64,000 bases of DNA. It comes from Flavobacterium humi. GTDB lineage: Bacteria; Bacteroidota; Bacteroidia; Flavobacteriales; Flavobacteriaceae. Below the pieces are notes generated by a model. The model was not told where the DNA came from and made no database searches. It worked only from the letters and a program-made list of their open reading frames with translations. The stretch covers positions 1-64,000 of the forward strand of contig NZ_SRLH01000009.1 of the NCBI RefSeq assembly GCF_004745595.1, read 5' to 3'. Below, in pieces: positions 42,197 to 50,576 of this stretch. Each line of letters starts with the position of its first letter. The first letter of the stretch is position 1. Made by a program: the position numbers and the translations under genes.

Positions 42197-42694
42197 ATGA
42201 GCCACAATACCATTTTAAACCATCAGGAAATAGCCTTCAAGATAAAGCGTATCGCCTATCAGATTTATGAAACCTTTATTGATGAGAATGAAATCGTGAT
42301 TGCCGGCATCCATGGGAACGGAAGCATTTTCGCCCGTAAGATCGCTGCTGTGCTGCAATCCATTTCGCCGCTGGAAGTAATTTTCTGCGATGTGATGATT
42401 GATAAAAAAAATCCGCAGGCAGCCATTACGACTTCCATTGACAAAAGCAAGTACGAAGGCAAAGGGATGGTTTTGGTAGATGACGTACTCAATTCCGGTA
42501 CGATTTTAATTTATGGCGTAAGGCATTTCCTTGACGTTCCATTAACCAAATTCAAAACGGCGGTACTGGTTGACCGAAACCATAAAAAATACCCTATCAA
42601 AGCTGATTTTAAAGGTATTTCCCTATCTACCTCCTTGCGGGAACACGTGCAGGTTGTTTTTGATGAAAACGGGGATTACGCGTATTTAGAGTAA
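42197..42694 (+). CDS. Phosphoribosyltransferase family protein (PyrR-like)
   Basis: 165 residues. The type I PRTase PRPP loop is VLVDDVLNSGTILIYGV; the fold is supported by IVIAGIHGNGSIFARKIA and FKTAVLVDRNHKKYPIKADF. Resembles PyrR-type uracil phosphoribosyltransferases, but the nucleobase cannot be told from the sequence. Starts 4 nt after the methyltransferase stop. Its 3' end overlaps the convergent aroK by 19 nt. Confidence 0.88.
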   Translation: MSHNTILNHQEIAFKIKRIAYQIYETFIDENEIVIAGIHGNGSIFARKIAAVLQSISPLEVIFCDVMIDKKNPQAAITTSIDKSKYEGKGMVLVDDVLNSGTILIYGVRHFLDVPLTKFKTAVLVDRNHKKYPIKADFKGISLSTSLREHVQVVFDENGDYAYLE

Positions 42695-43203
42695 ATCGCT
42701 TCGACTTCTTCCGCAATTGCTGACGGTGTCTTGCCGTCTACCACCACGACATGTTTGCATTGGTTGTAATAAAAACTCCTGTCGAAAAGATGTTTGGCAA
42801 TGTATTCCGCCAATTCTTCCTCGGACAAATCCTTGAGTAGCGGCCTCCCCGATTTGTTGTCGCTTAAGCGCTCCGTCAAGGTAGCTATAGTTGCTTTGAG
42901 GTACACCGAAACCACTCCTTCCGATTGCAGCAACAGATGGTTGTTGGCATAACAAGGTGTCCCTCCGCCCAAACTTAAGACAAAAGATGCTTCAGCATGT
43001 ATCATTTCGGTGAATATTTCATGCTCTTTTTTTCTAAAAAACACTTCCCCATGTTCCGAAAAAATCTGATTGATACTTTTTGAAAGCCTGTTTTCGATAA
43101 GATGGTCCAAATCATAAAACGGAATTTTGGCGTTTTTGGATACCAATTTGCCTATTTCTGTTTTTCCGGACCCCATATAACCCACTAAAATAATTTTATT
43201 CAT
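42676..43203 (-). CDS. aroK: Shikimate kinase
   Basis: 175 residues, family length. Walker A GYMGSGKTEIGK, shikimate-binding Asp in PFYDLDHLIE, Arg in GEVFFRKKEHEIF, GGG in VLSLGGGTPCY and LID-region Arg in DNKSGRPLLKDL. Phosphorylates shikimate for aromatic amino-acid synthesis. Converges on and overlaps the 3' end of the phosphoribosyltransferase gene. Confidence 0.96.
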   Translation of the reverse strand: MNKIILVGYMGSGKTEIGKLVSKNAKIPFYDLDHLIENRLSKSINQIFSEHGEVFFRKKEHEIFTEMIHAEASFVLSLGGGTPCYANNHLLLQSEGVVSVYLKATIATLTERLSDNKSGRPLLKDLSEEELAEYIAKHLFDRSFYYNQCKHVVVVDGKTPSAIAEEVEAIYSKYA

Positions 43204-43274
43204 TTATCTAAACCCTTATAAATTAACCCATTGACGACAATTGCAAAAAAAAGGTAAATTTATCATTAATTTGC

Positions 43275-43306
43275 TTTGCAATGTTAATAATAAGGTATTA
43301 TATTTG
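43275..43306 (+). promoter_or_regulatory. tRNA cluster promoter
   Basis: TTTG (43275-43278) and TATATTTG (43299-43306) with a 20-bp spacer form a near-ideal Bacteroidota promoter. The start is expected about 18 nt before the first tRNA. Confidence 0.75.
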
Positions 43307-43330
43307 CACCCGCAATAAGGAAATGATTTA

Positions 43331-43403
43331 GACTTGGTAGCTCAGTTGGTAGAGCACATCACTTTTAATGATGGGGTCCTGGGTTCGAGCCCCAGCCAGG
43401 TCA
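43331..43403 (+). tRNA. tRNA-Lys(TTT), copy 1
   Basis: 73 nt without encoded CCA. Acceptor arms GACTTGG and CCAGGTC pair (one G-T). The anticodon loop CTTTTAA carries TTT, and the T arm has GGGTTCGAGCCCC. Identical to copy 2. Confidence 0.95.
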
Positions 43404-43438
43404 CAAAAACAAGATTACGATTTATTTCCTGAAAGCAC

Positions 43439-43511
43439 GACTTGGTAGCTCAGTTGGTAGAGCACATCACTTTTAATGATGGGGTCCTGGGTTCGAGCCC
43501 CAGCCAGGTCA
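43439..43511 (+). tRNA. tRNA-Lys(TTT), copy 2
   Basis: Identical in sequence to the copy 35 bp upstream, a tandem duplication read from the same promoter. Confidence 0.95.
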
Positions 43512-43516
43512 CAAGA

Positions 43517-43546
43517 AAAAGTCGAACAGTAATGTTTGGCTTTTTT
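43517..43546 (+). terminator. Possible terminator between tRNA-Lys and tRNA-Leu
   Basis: AAGTCGAACA (43519-43528) pairs, with wobbles, with TGTTTGGCTT (43533-43542) around GTAA, followed by T's. Weak stem. Confidence 0.5.
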
Positions 43547-43553
43547 CATTTAC

Positions 43554-43636
43554 GGCCACGTGGAGAAACGGTAGACTTGCCATCTTGAGGGGGTGGTGCT
43601 CGTAAGGGCGTGTGGGTTCAAATCCCACCGTGGTCA
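43554..43636 (+). tRNA. tRNA-Leu(GAG)
   Basis: 83 nt. Acceptor arms GGCCACG and CGTGGTC. Anticodon stem CCATC/GGTGG around TTGAGGG, giving anticodon GAG. A long variable arm as expected for class II tRNA, and T arm GTGGGTTCAAATCCCAC. Its last 16 nt are duplicated downstream. Confidence 0.92.
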
Positions 43637-43753
43637 CGAATAAATACAAATGGGTAAAAAACAATCAAGTTCACTTGAAATTGTTTTTTACCCATTTGTG
43701 TTTTCAAAGCGGAGCTTTGTTGGGAAAGACGGAGTCAATCCCACCGTGGTCAC
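43621..43753. repeat. 17-bp direct repeat of the tRNA-Leu 3' end (att-like)
   Basis: AATCCCACCGTGGTCAC occurs at 43621-43637 (tRNA 3' end plus one base) and again at 43737-43753. tRNA 3' ends are classic integrase targets, and such a duplicated end marks a crossover or a partial duplication. No integrase gene is present in the window. Confidence 0.6.
43646..43699. repeat. 20-bp perfect inverted repeat between the tRNA-Leu repeats
   Basis: The left arm 43646-43665 (starting ACAAATGGG) matches exactly, inverted, the right arm 43680-43699; the 14-nt loop itself contains CAAG/CTTG. It may terminate the tRNA transcript or be a remnant of an element end. The wider 43637-43990 gap holds no gene. 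Confidence 0.7.
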
Positions 43754-43764
43754 AACATTTACAT

Positions 43765-43792
43765 AAAAACCCGCTAATTCAGCGGGTTTTTT
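43765..43792 (+). terminator. Terminator downstream of the tRNA cluster
   Basis: AAAACCCGCT (43766-43775) and AGCGGGTTTT (43781-43790) with an AATTC loop and extra T's. Confidence 0.85.
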
Positions 43793-43990
43793 GTTGTTTA
43801 TACTTTATTACACAACATCTTAAATCTTTTCAGATAGGGCAGATTTGCAACTGGTTCAGTTTTCTCACACGGAAATTACTGTATTGAAATTTTATTTATC
43901 TTTAGGACTAATAATTAAACAACTGTCACGAAAACCAAGTAGCAGAATACTGTCAGGAATTCATTCCAAGCTTACGCAAAAGAAATCACT

Positions 43991-44407
43991 ATGAAAAAAA
44001 TAATTCTATTCTTATCAATCATTTTTTTCAGTTGCAAAAATGAGATAGTTTCCTACCCACCTGAAAACCTTGAAATTCTATTCCATGATCAAGGGCGTAA
44101 TTATCCCATGCGTTTAGGATGTGGTTGGGTTAAAAATCCTGATTCAATCAATAAGGATTACAAATATTTAAGAGTTTACGATAAAGCTTCTGTTGATAAA
44201 TTTTTAAAGCTTTACAGAAAGTATAAAATTGATACAACCAATTTTGGAGCAGATGTTCGCATCCATATTTTAGTACATCAAGGAATAATGACCGATACTC
44301 TTTGTTTAGGAGAACATTTTGGGGTGATTAAAAACGGACAATCTATGAAAGATTCGAAAGAGCTGCTCAACTTTATAAAATTGAGAGTTGAATATGATAA
44401 GAAATAA
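43991..44407 (+). CDS. Orphan lipoprotein, accessory region
   Basis: 138 residues. Lipoprotein signal MKKIILFLSIIFFSCKNE with the lipobox Cys at 15. The mature part is soluble (RNYPMRLGCGWVKNPDSINK, then RVYDKASVDKFLKLYRKYKI) with no recognised domain. First gene right of the tRNA-Leu repeats, in noticeably AT-rich DNA. Function unknown. Confidence 0.75.
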   Translation: MKKIILFLSIIFFSCKNEIVSYPPENLEILFHDQGRNYPMRLGCGWVKNPDSINKDYKYLRVYDKASVDKFLKLYRKYKIDTTNFGADVRIHILVHQGIMTDTLCLGEHFGVIKNGQSMKDSKELLNFIKLRVEYDKK

Positions 44408-44521
44408 AGCTATAACAACCATTTGACACAATAACGGATTTGCCTATCCAGAAAACAATCAATCCGTTGGCTCTACTACTAAATTGATTAATTCAATACA
44501 TAAAAAACTTCATAACTATTT

Positions 44522-46300
44522 ATGAAACAATATCCCTTCCTAATTCTCCTAATCGTTTTGTTATCCATACACTCTTATGGACAAAACGATACCACACCCG
44601 GGCATTCCATCGGTAAAGTATCGGTAGCTGGCGATTTAATCGTGGTCGAGCTGGACAGCGCAGCACTCGGGCAACCGAAGCTGTTTGATCTCGCTGGCCG
44701 CACGTTGCGGTTTAGCCCGGCCAAATCCGGTTACCGTGTGACGAATCAGGTTTTACACTGGGAGACCAATTACGGTGAGGCACTCACAGGCACTAACGTC
44801 AATCTCCAACGGTTCCAGTTTCCGTTTTCAGGAAAAAGATGGCATTCCTTTTCCGTAGGAATGGCAGGATCCATTCGATTCGGTCCACCAAAGAATGTTA
44901 GTGATGTTGATGCGTACGGCCGCCCTGACGGTGGAATTGCTGCCGCCATAGGACGGTTTGACCAACTCGCTGACGTAGCCTCCAAACTGGGTGAATACGC
45001 ACCAGCCATCTGCGTATTCCTGAAGCCCAGGATGTCCGGCCCGCAATATGTGCGTGAGCTGGCTGACCGCGTTGTCATAACCTGGGAGCTTACCGAACCG
45101 TTCGGAAGCTTTTTGGATTATTCCTGGCTCCCAACGTCCAATCTGTTCCAGGCGGTCCTGCATCGCGACGGCTCCATCGAAATGTCGTACAAAACCATGG
45201 CAGCGAAAGACGGCATCGTAGGGATTTACCCAATCTTACCGGCGGCCAAAAGTGCTCCATCCCTTGACCTGTCCAGCCTGAGCCCGAAGAGCGGTGCTTT
45301 CGCCGCATTATATGAGTCGTTCCATTACCAGCGGCCGCCCCGACCGGAGGATCTTTCCTGCACGGTCATTCAGGCGTTGGGTGACAAATTTGATTTCCTT
45401 GCCTACTATTCGGATTTCCGCTTCGACAGCCAGGAGGCCAGCAGCCCAAGCGATGGGCCTATAGGAGGCAACGTAACCGGGATCGGGGATAGCAAACACG
45501 ATCAAACGAAACCGGTGTTGGAAAGCCGCTGCACGAACGGACGATTCCAGCTCGGCCTGTTTCAGCCCATCTTTGCCGGTGCGAACCAAATGCAAGAATA
45601 CCCGCCCGACAATGCGCCAAGCGAAAACCCAAAAAATATCGCATTCTATACCCGTCAGCTCCAGCAGGCGGCACCCGGCGGGAAACCACGGCCGTACAAT
45701 TATGCCATCGGGCACCTCGGCCACGAAATCAGTCACCGCTGGTCTGCGTATGTTACCGCCCGCGTAAATGGCCAGACCATCCCGCTCGGAACCTAGCCTC
45801 ATTGGAATCCCGGATTGGAAACACACGTGGCGCATCCCTATTCGCTACCTCTGGAGGCTTCCACCCAAGGAGGAAGTGTATGGCAAGACAATCTTGACGG
45901 TACGTTCACCCAATTGCGCGATGGTTTATTCGTACCCGCCTCGGGGTACTCCTATCTCGATCTTTATTTGATGGGATTGATCGCCGCCGCTGAAGTGCCT
46001 GACTTCTACATTGTGAGGCCGCTTACACGGATTGGTACGGATGCCAACGGACACCCGGTCTTCAAAGGTGAACGAATAAAGATTACAATTCAGGATATTA
46101 TCGCCGCGGAGGGCCCGCGCTTACCTGACGTTACTCATTCCCAACGGCATTTCAACACCGGGATCGTGGTGGTCGTGGAGCACGGGCAAAAGCCAAGTGC
46201 GGAACTCATCAGCCGGGCAAATGGCATCCGGAAGCAATGGATTGAGTATTGGGAGATTACGACGGGAGGCCGTTCGTCGATGACAGTTGATGTGAAGTGA
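44522..46300 (+). pseudogene. HEXXH metallopeptidase-like gene with an in-frame amber codon
   Basis: One continuous frame of 593 codons is interrupted only by TAG at 45794-45796 (codon 425). The upstream part ends ARVNGQTIPLGT; downstream the same frame continues PHWNPGLETHVAHPYS and runs 168 codons to the stop at 46300. A signal peptide (MKQYPFLILLIVLLSIHSYG) precedes a large beta-rich region. GHEISHRW (residues 400-407) supplies an HEXXH zinc motif, only 20 codons before the stop. The body is much richer in G+C than either neighbour, while the signal peptide is AT-rich like the host, suggesting transfer. Either a fresh pseudogene or a sequencing error; read-through is less likely. Confidence 0.8.
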
Positions 46301-46454
46301 TGAAGTGGGGTTTACAATCTTTTTCATAACTTCGTTTTAATAAACAAGCCGACCGTATTGAGTCCCAAAGTCGGCAACTGATACGTAATTAAGGAATATT
46401 ATGGATCAGTAATTAGCCAAAATATAAAAGAAAATAACTTTTAAATATCACAAT

Positions 46455-46862
46455 ATGAAAAAGATTATACTCTTATCAATTCTTACACTAACTACAACAG
46501 ATGTTTTTGCACAAGATCCATCAAAAAAAGATAGTTCAAATTATAATATAGAAAGAAAACAAAGGGACACATCCGATGTTTATGAACTTTTTCCGACGCA
46601 AAATATCTGGACATTCATTAAATTGAATACTCGGAATGGAAAAATGTGGCAAGTTCAATTCAGCGTAAAAGATATCGGAATTGTAATTGACTTAAATTCA
46701 ATTGCTCTTGTGTCAAATGGAATGGAAGTAAATGGTAGATTCACATTATATCCAACCGAAAATATTTGGACTTTCATATTACTTGACCAAATTAGCGGAG
46801 ATACATGGCAAGTTCAATGGTCAAATGAAGATGGCAACAGAGGGATTATCAACATAAAATAA
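46455..46862 (+). CDS. Small secreted protein with internal duplication
   Basis: 135 residues. Signal peptide MKKIILLSILTLTTTDVFA then Gln. The mature protein contains two copies of a 35-40-residue unit: ELFPTQNIWTFIKLNTRNGK with MWQVQFSVKD, and TLYPTENIWTFILLDQISGD with TWQVQWSNED. No family name recognised. The repeated aromatic pattern suggests a small beta structure, perhaps a binding module. AT-rich, in the accessory region. Confidence 0.75.
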   Translation: MKKIILLSILTLTTTDVFAQDPSKKDSSNYNIERKQRDTSDVYELFPTQNIWTFIKLNTRNGKMWQVQFSVKDIGIVIDLNSIALVSNGMEVNGRFTLYPTENIWTFILLDQISGDTWQVQWSNEDGNRGIINIK

Positions 46863-46897
46863 ATGAGTTGTTTAACCTGATAGGGTGGATTTGCACT

Positions 46898-47066
46898 CGA
46901 GGCTTTAGCCGAACAGACGAAGTAATCTGTGCACAATCCAATTATAAAATATCTGATAACCTCTTTATCTGTTAAAAAACTAACTACAAATTTTTACAAT
47001 TGCAGCTTCTTATTCTCTTTGTGGACACGGATTACACCCGAGGCTTTAGCCGAACAGACGAAGTAA
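46898..47066. repeat. Pair of 28-bp direct repeats in the 46863-47145 gap
   Basis: CGAGGCTTTAGCCGAACAGA and the following CGAAGTAA occur identically at 46898-46925 and 47039-47066. Each lies inside a degenerate palindrome (GGATT before, AATCC or AATCT after; GGCTTTAGCC is itself a mini-hairpin). The reverse complement of the flanking AAATCCGCGCTAT (47065-47077) recurs at 51541-51553. Confidence 0.7.
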
Positions 47067-47145
47067 ATCCGCGCTATTGTGTTAATTCTAATCCCTCTTC
47101 CCAGAATTTTTTCAATGATTTTAAATTTTTCATATGATAATTAAT

Positions 47146-48123
47146 TTAAAGTTTCTTTTTCTTATAAAACTCAGGAAAAAGGATGCGATCTTTCCATTGT
47201 TCATATCTAAACGCATTTAGGCCTATTTCCTTCCTCAATTTATTCATGTTTTCGGGATATTTCACCTGTTTTTGCTGTATCATGCCATAAACCGATTTAT
47301 TTTTTTCTAAATAAGTTCTATCCACTATAATGGCATATTCCTCAGGAGATAATTTACCATGGATCATTAATTTGTATAAATCCTTTAAGTACCGCTTTTT
47401 GAAGTTATATTCCTGATGCATCATTAATATCATAAATTGAACCGGCTTATCCCCAAATGTTCCCATTTTTCCAATTACCTGATAATTGGGATAGCCATAT
47501 TTTTTAAAAATGTCAACTATCATTTTTTTATGCCTACTGTCTACCGTTTTCATTTTATTTGTGTCGAGCGGATATCTTCGGACTTCTTGATCATCAATTG
47601 ACATTTTTAAAATTGTTTTTCGTAGGACCGAGTCGAATTGTGAAAGATAAGCCTGTCTTAATTGTTGTTTTTCTTCTTTAGTAAAAGGATTGTTTGCATA
47701 TACTATTTCATAAATACTATCATTTTTAGGATGATTAAATCCAATGCCACCAAATTTTAAATAGCCTTTCTTTATTTTTTCTTTAAAATTATCCATATGT
47801 CCAGTCAAAGCTGAACAGGTAATATAAGTGGAATATTCATTCACATTTTCCAATTGCAAAGGCTCATATATCTTGAACAGACTATCTAAAATAGTATAAC
47901 TCCTTTCGTAATTTTCAGTTAGGAATAAGCTGTCTGCTTCGTATACCTTTTGATAATAAGGAATATAATTAACCTTTGCAGCAATTGAGTTATTGTTATC
48001 AAGTTTAGATGTTTTACATGAAGTAAGAGAAATAATAAAAAGAAATACTATTAATAATGGAAAGCTGTTTCTCTTTGGAGTGTTGATGTTTGTTTTCAAG
48101 GTAATCTTAATTTTTCGCATCAC
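47146..48123 (-). CDS. Orphan lipoprotein, DUF6624-like
   Basis: 325 residues. A long basic N-terminus precedes the lipoprotein signal (LLIVFLFIISLTSCKTS); a later Met may be the true start. The C-terminal part (IDDQEVRRYPLD, KKYGYPNYQVIGKMGTFGDK, FMILMMHQEYNFKKRYL) resembles DUF6624, a domain of unknown role. The middle part is helical with TPR-like character. Only gene on the minus strand in the accessory block. Confidence 0.75.
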   Translation of the reverse strand: MMRKIKITLKTNINTPKRNSFPLLIVFLFIISLTSCKTSKLDNNNSIAAKVNYIPYYQKVYEADSLFLTENYERSYTILDSLFKIYEPLQLENVNEYSTYITCSALTGHMDNFKEKIKKGYLKFGGIGFNHPKNDSIYEIVYANNPFTKEEKQQLRQAYLSQFDSVLRKTILKMSIDDQEVRRYPLDTNKMKTVDSRHKKMIVDIFKKYGYPNYQVIGKMGTFGDKPVQFMILMMHQEYNFKKRYLKDLYKLMIHGKLSPEEYAIIVDRTYLEKNKSVYGMIQQKQVKYPENMNKLRKEIGLNAFRYEQWKDRILFPEFYKKKKL

Positions 48124-48274
48124 AAACTTAGTACTATTTTATTTACAAAACGAGTTAACTCTTTTTTATATTGTATAGATTTAATTTGTTTTTTTATAGA
48201 GTTGCAGTTTTCAAAAGAACAAATTTTTTGTCAGAAAAAATCAAGTATTTATACGTAAAATTAAAAGGCAATTT

Positions 48275-48441
48275 CAACTTACATTGCAATGATTTTTAAG
48301 AGTGTTGCAATGTAAGTTGCAACTAAATTAGAAACTAGTTGCACTGTATTATTGATTACTCTAAAACAATAATAAAACAATGTGATTTGAGTATAGGAAG
48401 ATAATAAACACAGGTTGCATCTGGTTTGCAACCAAAATGCA
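48275..48441. promoter_or_regulatory. Cluster of TGCA dyads in the 48124-48774 gap
   Basis: A perfect 15-bp inverted repeat pairs 48275-48289 (CAACTTACATTGCAA) with 48305-48319. TGCA cores recur at 48285, 48306, 48318, 48340, 48416, 48427 and 48438, mostly spaced 11-12 or 21-22 bp, as expected for sites on one face of DNA. One more is at 48710. The rest of this 650-bp AT-rich gap shows no gene. It may control the OLD-like gene at 48775. Confidence 0.5.
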
Positions 48442-48774
48442 ACTCAGCAACAACTTGATTATTAAAATTAATTTAGATTGATATCCTATAAAATAAACAT
48501 TAGCAGAATTCTCAAGCTAATCGTTCATTTCTATTATAAACCAATTTGATTGTTGACTAGGAATCAAAATGATTTAAAAAAAATTATTACTTTAAAAGAA
48601 ATCGAAATAGATTTTCTTAATATGATAAGGAGTACAAAAGAAAAGATCTATAACAAGTAAGGGACATAAGGAGTTTAAGCCTTTTTTTTTCGAAAAGTTA
48701 AAAAACAGTTGCATATTTTTATAAGTTACCGACAACCATATAGAACATCGATCTTAAAATCAAAATAGAATTAT

Positions 48775-50352
48775 ATGTTAAATCTGCAGAATATACAGGA
48801 CGCTAAAAAAAGACTTCTTCGATATGACACCGCGACTTTCGGAAATACTGGTGATAGTTTTAGACTTTTTTTGAATAAAATCAAAGTAAATGATTTTAGA
48901 CATATAACAAATTTAGAGATCTCATTTGATCATTCTGTTACTATAATATCCGGAACAAATAAAATCGGAAAAACTAGCTTATTACTTCTTATTGCATGTA
49001 GTCATGAAAATTTTTTTAAATACGATTCTACAAAACCAGACACCGTATTTAGGCAACATATTTGGCGGGATGTAATTAACTTTACAGCTCATGAATCAGC
49101 TGCAAGAAACTATTCATACGAACTATTTTGGAGAATAGCTGGAAATCATAGAACTGGAGAAGGTAAGCGAGCAGCAGGAACTGGTTCATGGACAGGTTTA
49201 GCTAAATCTAGCATTGCAGTTCCACGAATTAACGCAAAAATCCAAGATAGACATGTCAGAATTATTGATTTAGAAAGATTAGTTCCTGCACGAAATTTTT
49301 CAAATAGTTTGATGAGAAAAATAACTGGAGCTCCTGTTCGATTACATGAAGATATTGAACAAGCCTTTAATTATATTTTTGAACTTGCTGTTCCTGTGGA
49401 AATTCACAGTATTGGTTCACATATATATAAAACAGCGTATTTGATAACCACTCCAAATGCTGGAGGAAATGAATCTTATTCAAGTTATAATGCTGCCTCA
49501 GGAGAAGAATCTCTATTAAATATATTAGTTGACATTTTTGAAGCTCCAATAGATTCTCTTATAATGATTGACGAGTTAGAAGCTGGCATCCATCCTAATA
49601 TACAAAGACGATTAGCCGATGTTATTCAATACATTTCATGGCATCATAGAAAACAATTTTTGATCACAACACATTCGCCTTCTTTACTCGCTGCATTTCC
49701 ACAAAAATCAAGAAAATTTATTGAAAAAAAACATAATGGAAATTACAACGTAATTTCATCCATTTCAGTGAATGCAGCATTCTCTAAAATGGATTCACAG
49801 GCATATCCTTTAGTTCACTTGTATTGTGAAGATACTGAAGCAAAATTTATAATACAAAGTATATTAACAAAAATAAATACTACAAGAAAACACTTTGATA
49901 GATTAGTAAATGTTATAATTTCAGGCCCAATAAATCAGGTTCGAAACGACTATGAAACACATGAGAGAATTTATCCTCAAATGAAAATCAAAACCGGTTA
50001 CTGTTGCGTATTTGATGGTGATTATAAAAATGACCCACAATATTCATTTTATCATGAACATCCAACTAAGCATTCTTTTTTTCTTTATCCTTATATTGCT
50101 CCCGAAAAATTTTTAGTAAAAGCATATTTAGATGCTAATCCAAATGTCTCATTGCAAACAGCTCTTAATTATTCAGATCATCACTCATTGTTTCATGAAA
50201 TGGTAAATTTAGGTCTGGCTCCAGACGAAAGTCAAGCTAGAAATTTATGTTGGCAATCTTTTATTTTAACTCCAGAATATCGAAAACTGGAATCCGATTT
50301 AATCCGATTTTTACTAAAAACTATTTCTCATTTTTCATTACAAAGCGATTAA
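48775..50352 (+). CDS. OLD-family ATPase/TOPRIM nuclease-like protein
   Basis: 525 residues. N-terminal ABC-type ATPase: Walker A GTNKIGKT (60-67), signature-like ASGEESLLN and Walker B LIMIDELEAGIHPNIQ (about 261-276) with the switch His in LITTHSPS. The C-terminal TOPRIM-like region shows LYCEDTEAKFII (about 348-359) and CVFDGDYKND (about 409-418), positioned like the Glu and DxD metal ligands of OLD nucleases. Relatives act in anti-phage systems such as Gabija, PARIS and retron-linked modules. No partner helicase or HNH gene is adjacent, so it would be a solo OLD protein. Codon use is strongly AT-rich, unlike core genes nearby. Confidence 0.85.
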   Translation: MLNLQNIQDAKKRLLRYDTATFGNTGDSFRLFLNKIKVNDFRHITNLEISFDHSVTIISGTNKIGKTSLLLLIACSHENFFKYDSTKPDTVFRQHIWRDVINFTAHESAARNYSYELFWRIAGNHRTGEGKRAAGTGSWTGLAKSSIAVPRINAKIQDRHVRIIDLERLVPARNFSNSLMRKITGAPVRLHEDIEQAFNYIFELAVPVEIHSIGSHIYKTAYLITTPNAGGNESYSSYNAASGEESLLNILVDIFEAPIDSLIMIDELEAGIHPNIQRRLADVIQYISWHHRKQFLITTHSPSLLAAFPQKSRKFIEKKHNGNYNVISSISVNAAFSKMDSQAYPLVHLYCEDTEAKFIIQSILTKINTTRKHFDRLVNVIISGPINQVRNDYETHERIYPQMKIKTGYCCVFDGDYKNDPQYSFYHEHPTKHSFFLYPYIAPEKFLVKAYLDANPNVSLQTALNYSDHHSLFHEMVNLGLAPDESQARNLCWQSFILTPEYRKLESDLIRFLLKTISHFSLQSD

Positions 50353-50373
50353 ATGGTAGCCTGTAACAGCGGT

Positions 50374-50509
50374 TTTGTGAAATGGCGGGATTGGTGTATA
50401 TTTGGAAGAACCAGCGCTTGCACTTCTCTCCTATTTTTCAACTTTTTTCTTTCAAACTTTTCGGTATATTTGTAATCATCAGTAACAAAAAATCCGTCAC
50501 TTCACAAAG
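50374..50509. repeat. Large imperfect palindrome between OLD-like gene and lipoprotein
   Basis: TTTGTGAAATGGCGGGATT (50374-50392) is complementary, with about two mismatches and one extra base, to AATCCGTCACTTCACAAAG (50491-50509). About 100 bp lie between. The segment reads as one unit and, from memory, similar sequences recur in Bacteroidota genomes. The geometry recalls integron attC sites, but no integron integrase is present. Confidence 0.55.
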
Positions 50510-50576
50510 CGGAAAGAAATATCCTCCATAAATAGTACATATATAATCGTTATCTGCAATGCCTAAAAACCCTACG

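Noticed and set aside
45308..45835. Minus-strand frames of 175 and 111 codons within the metallopeptidase gene
   Set aside because: They are typical antisense openings in G+C-rich DNA; the plus frame carries a signal peptide and HEXXH.
46863..47145. Insertion sequence between the accessory lipoprotein genes
   Set aside because: Direct repeats are present but there is no transposase frame and no matching terminal inverted repeats.
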